Positions 60,671-64,000 of a stretch of DNA of 64,000 nt are shown piece after piece. The notes under the pieces were generated by a model. That model had not been told where the DNA came from. It made no database searches and worked only from the letters and a program-made list of their open reading frames with translations. The DNA is from Rhodococcus antarcticus. Lineage in GTDB: Bacteria > Actinomycetota > Actinomycetes > Mycobacteriales > Mycobacteriaceae. Position numbers and translations under genes: made by a program. The stretch's first letter is position 1; every line of letters starts with the position of its first letter. The DNA is taken from assembly GCF_026153295.1 (NCBI RefSeq), contig NZ_CP110615.1, positions 1,054,001 to 1,118,000 on the forward strand, in the 5' to 3' direction.

Positions 60671-61912
60671 GTGGACGCCGATCGGACCGGGCCGCGTCTG
60701 CTCGCCGTCTCCGTGCTGGTGGGTCTGGCCGCGGGGCTCGGCGGTGCCGTGCTCGTGCTGGTCCTGCACGGGGTCCAGCAGCTGGCCTACGGGTACCGGA
60801 CCGACACGTTCCTCGCGGGCGTCGAGCAGGCCGGTGCCGCACGCCGGGTGCTCGCGCTGACCGTCGGCGGTGCCGTCGTCGGGACCGGCTGGTGGGTCCT
60901 GGCTCGCTGGGCCGGTGCCCGCACCACGGTCACGCACGCGGTGGCCGACCCGGCGGGGGGGATGCCCGTGCGCGCCACCACCGTCGACGCCGTGCTCCAG
61001 GTCGCCGCGGTGGGCGTCGGTGCCTCGCTGGGACGTGAGGGTGCCCCGCGGCAGGTCGGGGCCGCGGTGGCCGGGTGGATGGCGCGCCGTGCGGGACTCG
61101 GCCTCGACGCGCAGCGCACCCTGCTGGCGTGCGGGGCCGGCGCCGGGCTGGCCGCCGTGTACGACGTGCCGCTGGCCGGGGTGGTGTTCACCCTCGAGGT
61201 GGTGCTCGCCTCGGCGCGGGTGCGTCACCTGCTGCCCGCGGCCCTCAGCGCGGGAGTGGCCACGGTGGTCGCCTGGCCGGCGGTGGGGCGGGGACCGGTG
61301 TACTCGGTCACGGCCATGACCACGACGCCGTCCCTGCTGGTGGGTGCCCTGCTGCTGGGCCCGCTGGCCGGGGTGGTGGGGGTGGTGTTCGTCCGGCTCA
61401 CCGGGCCCGTGCGCCGGCCCGGGGGCTGGCGGCTCCCGGTCGTCGTGACCGCGGTGCTCGCGGCCCTGGGCGGGGTGGCGGTGGTGTTCCCCCAGCTGCT
61501 GGGCAACGGGCGGGGGGCGGCCCAGCTCGCCCTGGACGGCACGTCGCCGCTGCCGTTGCTGGCCGTGCTGCTCGTGCTCAAGCCGCTCGTGACGGCGGCG
61601 TGCCTGCGGGGGGGAGTGGTGGGCGGCCTGCTCACCCCGGCGCTGGCGACCGGCGCGCTGCTGGGTGCGGTGGCCGGACGGGGGTGGTCCGTGCTGTGGG
61701 CGGGCAGCTCGACGGGGGCGCTGGTGGTGGTGGGCGCGGCCGCGGTGCTCACGGCGACCACGGCGGCGCCGGTCACCGCGGTGGTGCTCACCCTGGAGCT
61801 CACCGGCTCCGGGCCCGGGGTGTGGCTGCCCGTCCTGCTCGCGGTGGCCGGTGCGGACCTCACCCGGCGGGCGGTGCGGCGCCGCGGGAGCCCGGACGGC
61901 CACCCGGCGTAG
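60671..61912 (+). CDS. ClC-family chloride channel/transporter
   Basis: This 413-aa membrane protein has about ten hydrophobic segments. GASLGREGAPRQVGA corresponds to the filter motif GREGP (Ala replaces the usual Pro order), and GGLLTPALATGALLG to the second filter motif. The glutamate in GREG is the gating residue. GTG 60668 or 60671 is the start. Chloride/proton exchange for acid or ion stress is the usual role. Confidence 0.9.
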   Translation: MDADRTGPRLLAVSVLVGLAAGLGGAVLVLVLHGVQQLAYGYRTDTFLAGVEQAGAARRVLALTVGGAVVGTGWWVLARWAGARTTVTHAVADPAGGMPVRATTVDAVLQVAAVGVGASLGREGAPRQVGAAVAGWMARRAGLGLDAQRTLLACGAGAGLAAVYDVPLAGVVFTLEVVLASARVRHLLPAALSAGVATVVAWPAVGRGPVYSVTAMTTTPSLLVGALLLGPLAGVVGVVFVRLTGPVRRPGGWRLPVVVTAVLAALGGVAVVFPQLLGNGRGAAQLALDGTSPLPLLAVLLVLKPLVTAACLRGGVVGGLLTPALATGALLGAVAGRGWSVLWAGSSTGALVVVGAAAVLTATTAAPVTAVVLTLELTGSGPGVWLPVLLAVAGADLTRRAVRRRGSPDGHPA

Positions 61913-61955
61913 GCCCGGCCGACAGCCCGGTTCTCCGCGGCACCCCTCGAGGGCC

Positions 61956-62891
61956 TCAGCGCAGGACGGCGGTGATCTCGGCGCAGATCTCGGCGATCGC
62001 CTGCTTGCCGGCGGGGACGAGGCCGGGCACGGACAGGAAGCCGTGCGGGGCGTCGACGTAGTCGGTGTGCCGCACGGGGACCCCGGCCTCCCGCAGGACC
62101 GCGGCGTAGCGGCGGCCGTCGTCGCGGATGGGGTCGTGCTCGGCGGTCAGGATCAGGGCCGGGGGGAGGCCGGTGTGGTCGGGGGCCAGCAGCGGGGAGG
62201 CGAGCGGGTCGCGGGGGTCGCCGCCGGGGCCGAGGTAGTGCTCGGTGAAGGCGTCCACCCCTGCCTTCGTCAGGAACGGGGCCTCGGCGTTCTCGACCAG
62301 CGAGGGGGACTGCTTGGTGAGGTCGGTGCCGGGGTAGATCAGCACCTGCAGGGCGATCCCGGGCGAGCCCTGGTCGCGGCTGGCCAGCGCCAGGGCGGCG
62401 GCCAGGTTGCCGCCGGCGCTGTCGCCCATGACGACGATCCCGGCCGAGGAGGACGCCAGCTCGGCGGCCCAGCGGAGCCCGTCCAGGCAGTCCTCGACCC
62501 CGGCGGGGAAGCGGTGGGTGGGGGCGAGGCGGTAGTCGACGGAGACCACCTGCGCGCCGGTCCGGGCGGCGACGGTGCTGCACGTCCAGTCGTTGCCGTC
62601 CAGGTCCCCGAGGACCCATCCACCACCGTGCAGGTTGACCACGCACCCCCGCGGCGTCCGGCCGGTGGGGGAGTAGAGCCGGACCCGGAGGTCGCCGGAC
62701 CTCGCAGCGACGACCCGGTCCTCGATGGCGACGCCCTCGGCGACCCTCCCGAAGACCAGGTCCCGCACCCGGCTGTGGCCGACGTGGGTGGTCTGCGCCG
62801 TGGCGATGTCGGCGGCGCTCATGGAGGTGATCTCGCCACCGGCGCGACGGCGGACGAGATCGGCGAGGCGGACGCGGAGGCTGACGGTCAT
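61956..62891 (-). CDS. HSL-type alpha/beta hydrolase
   Basis: This 311-aa esterase/lipase has the HSL signatures HGGGWVLGDL (oxyanion hole) and GDSAGGNLAAAL (nucleophile Ser), an acid in LTAEHDPIRDD and the catalytic His in DAPHGFLSV. Likely an intracellular esterase for short acyl chains. It lies seven bases below the ANTAR reading frame on the same strand, so co-transcription with the GAF/ANTAR genes is likely. Confidence 0.92.
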   Translation of the reverse strand: MTVSLRVRLADLVRRRAGGEITSMSAADIATAQTTHVGHSRVRDLVFGRVAEGVAIEDRVVAARSGDLRVRLYSPTGRTPRGCVVNLHGGGWVLGDLDGNDWTCSTVAARTGAQVVSVDYRLAPTHRFPAGVEDCLDGLRWAAELASSSAGIVVMGDSAGGNLAAALALASRDQGSPGIALQVLIYPGTDLTKQSPSLVENAEAPFLTKAGVDAFTEHYLGPGGDPRDPLASPLLAPDHTGLPPALILTAEHDPIRDDGRRYAAVLREAGVPVRHTDYVDAPHGFLSVPGLVPAGKQAIAEICAEITAVLR

Positions 62892-62898
62892 GGCCGCA

Positions 62899-63261
62899 TC
62901 ATGCCCGGGCCCACGGGTGGGCCGTGCCAGGCCTGCCCGGGGGCGCCGACGTCCCCGCGGGCAGGGTGCGGGCGACGACCTGCCGGGCCGCGTCGGTCAC
63001 CTCGGTGCCGAGCCGCTGCGCGTGGGCGGCCAGCGCCGCCGCCGCGGTGGCGATGTCGACCTCCTGGGCGGCGGCGACCATGCCGACGGCCTGGTGCACC
63101 ACCACGTCGACCTCGAGGGTGGTCTGCAGGTGGGTCAGGACCCGCGCCCACCGGTGCGCGGGCGCTGGCATCTGCAGGACCACCGAGCACCCGTCGGCGA
63201 GTGCCTGCCCCGCACCCCCACCACCCCCACGGTCCCCGCCTGCTCGGCCCACCGGGTTCAC
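62899..63261 (-). pseudogene. ANTAR-type fragment, likely 3' half of a split GAF-ANTAR gene
   Basis: The 120-aa frame has DVVVHQAVGMVAAAQEVDIATAAAAL, closely parallel to GVHQAAGMVAVHLGVSIPDAM of the neighbour, and is an ANTAR RNA-binding domain. Before it, ALADGCSVVLQMPAPAHRW looks like the last GAF strands. It begins at GTG 63261, overlapping the stop of the GAF frame (GTGA). A single-base frame change near 63260 would join the two into one protein of normal length. It could be a real coupled pair, a frameshifted gene or a sequencing error. Confidence 0.55.
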
Positions 63262-63578
63262 CGCGCGCTCGGGGTGCGGGCGTCCTCGATGGTGCTGACC
63301 GCGCCCGAGGAGGACGTCGTCCGGACGGGTCCGGAGAGCAGGACGCCCTCCGGCACGGTCACCAGGGCGCCGGCCCGGGACGCGGAGGTGGTGTGCACGG
63401 TGAGCCCGGCGCGGGGGTCACCGAGGACGACGGTGCAGGCCGACGTGTCGGCGCCCATCGCCTGCTGCGCCGCGGTGGCCACCATCCGCAGCAGGGTCCC
63501 GGTGGTCGCGCCCCCGGCGGCGTGGTGCAGCACGGTGCCGAGGGCGAGCTCGACCGGGGAGGTGGTCGCAGCGGTCAT
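63258..63578 (-). pseudogene. GAF-type fragment, likely 5' half of a split GAF-ANTAR gene
   Basis: The 106-aa frame begins TAATTSPVELALGTVLHHAAGG and continues with GAF-like SACTVVLGDPRAGLTVHTTS and GAVSTIEDARTPSAR. A full GAF domain is about 150 residues, so this one is cut off at the conserved EDART region. ATG 63578 overlaps the stop of the upstream GAF-ANTAR gene (ATGA). The next frame supplies the missing GAF end and the ANTAR domain. Confidence 0.55.
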
Positions 63579-64000
63579 CGCGGGGCGTCCTTGTCCAGGC
63601 GGGTGGTACCGGTGAGCACACGGTCGGCGAGCTCGGTGAGGCTGGTGTCCTGCGTGTAGGCGGCGGCCCGGAGACGGGCCATCGCGTCGGGGATGCTGAC
63701 CCCGAGGTGCACGGCGACCATGCCCGCGGCCTGGTGCACCCCGGCGTGCGCGGTGGTGAGCCGCCCGGGCCAGGAGTGCGGGAGCGCCTCGGTGGCCGGC
63801 GCCCCGAACAGCTCGTCCAGCGCCACCCGGGTCACCGCCTCGACCGCGGCGAGAACCGTCTCGAGGTCGGCGGCGCTGAGAGGGCCGGGGGTGCGACGGT
63901 ACAGCTCGAGCACCCCGAACCCCACCTCCCCGCTGACCATCGGGAACGCGAACGCCGCCGCGGCGCCGGCGGCGGAGGCCTCCAGCGCGAAGACCGGCCA
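63575..64000 (-). CDS. GAF-ANTAR regulator, C-terminal part (5' end outside window)
   Basis: The frame is open to the right edge. Visible are the end of a GAF domain (WPVFALEASAAG, FPMVSGEVGFGVLELYRRTPGPLS) and an ANTAR domain (HQAAGMVAVHLGVSIPDAMARL). ANTAR proteins bind paired hairpins in nascent RNA and prevent termination. The first visible start, ATG 63940, is internal to the GAF domain, so the true start is outside. No paired-hairpin target is obvious in the visible operon. Confidence 0.85.
   Translation of the reverse strand, partial: WPVFALEASAAGAAAAFAFPMVSGEVGFGVLELYRRTPGPLSAADLETVLAAVEAVTRVALDELFGAPATEALPHSWPGRLTTAHAGVHQAAGMVAVHLGVSIPDAMARLRAAAYTQDTSLTELADRVLTGTTRLDKDAPR

Noticed and set aside
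1-64000. tRNA, rRNA, insertion sequence or prophage genes
   Set aside because: No tRNA-like cloverleaf sequence, rRNA segment, transposase or integrase frame was recognised in reading the window. A dedicated tRNA scan was not possible.

Overview
The window is about 64 kb of very GC-rich chromosomal DNA with dense, short-gapped genes, many GTG starts and frequent 1-11 nt overlaps between genes on the same strand. The gene order matches the recA-lexA chromosomal core of Actinobacteria. In order it carries a pspM-like end, a glycosyltransferase, DUF3046, recA-recX, gluDCBA, miaB, a Rv2732c-like membrane protein, a DUF349 protein, miaA, dapF, hflX, lexA, a LysM gene, nrdR and nrdJ. This order, recalled from Mycobacterium and Corynebacterium, together with the TCGAAC-N4-GTTCGA type LexA boxes and the many leaderless promoters, points to a high-GC actinomycete of the Mycobacteriales/Pseudonocardiales kind. 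The genus cannot be decided from the sequence. No rRNA, tRNA, insertion sequence, prophage or CRISPR array was seen.

Region 1 (1-12.4 kb): the end of a PspM-like envelope stress gene, DNA glycosylase Nei2, a DMT exporter, the large helicase Lhr, a GAF-GGDEF diguanylate cyclase, a FabG-type reductase, a GT-B glycosyltransferase and small conserved genes (39-aa peptide, DUF3046, DUF2071, DUF4383). Region 2 (12.4-23.6 kb): recA behind two apparent damage promoters, recX, a complete glutamate-type ABC importer, the tRNA hypermodification genes miaB and miaA, and an IclR regulator. Region 3 (23.7-29.6 kb): one minus-strand operon, small peptide-glcD-glcE-glcF-lactate permease, for glycolate or lactate use. 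Region 4 (29.7-38.4 kb): dapF, hflX, a secreted protein, lexA divergent from a LysM gene, then nrdR-nrdJ behind NrdR and DnaA-like boxes.

Region 5 (38.7-64 kb) is more accessory. It holds a second GT-B glycosyltransferase, an unknown 301-aa protein, an F420/NADP-type oxidoreductase, a permuted papain-like hydrolase, acetoacetyl-CoA synthetase, a VapBC pair with an altered PIN motif and the RNA helicase HrpA. It continues with IPP isomerase, an aldo/keto reductase, a short UvrA homologue divergent from a reductase-methyltransferase fusion, a DUF3516 helicase, an SRPBCC protein, a phenylacetate-CoA ligase, a ClC channel, an HSL-type hydrolase and a GAF/ANTAR cluster cut by the right edge.

The common thread is genome maintenance: Nei2, Lhr, RecA, RecX, LexA, the LysM division inhibitor candidate, NrdR/NrdJ, a UvrA homologue and two further helicases. 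The most informative non-coding signals are the stacked LexA, PafBC-type and DnaA-like sites before recA, lexA/LysM and nrdR. Others are a possible leaderless 16-codon leader overlapping miaA, a 20-bp hairpin between gluB and gluC, and hairpins that contain the stop codons of convergent genes. No wholly new multi-gene system is evident. The strongest candidates for new biology are the miaA leader, the 34-aa peptide before glcD, the altered VapC, the palindromic operator at 54.2 kb and the split GAF-ANTAR gene.
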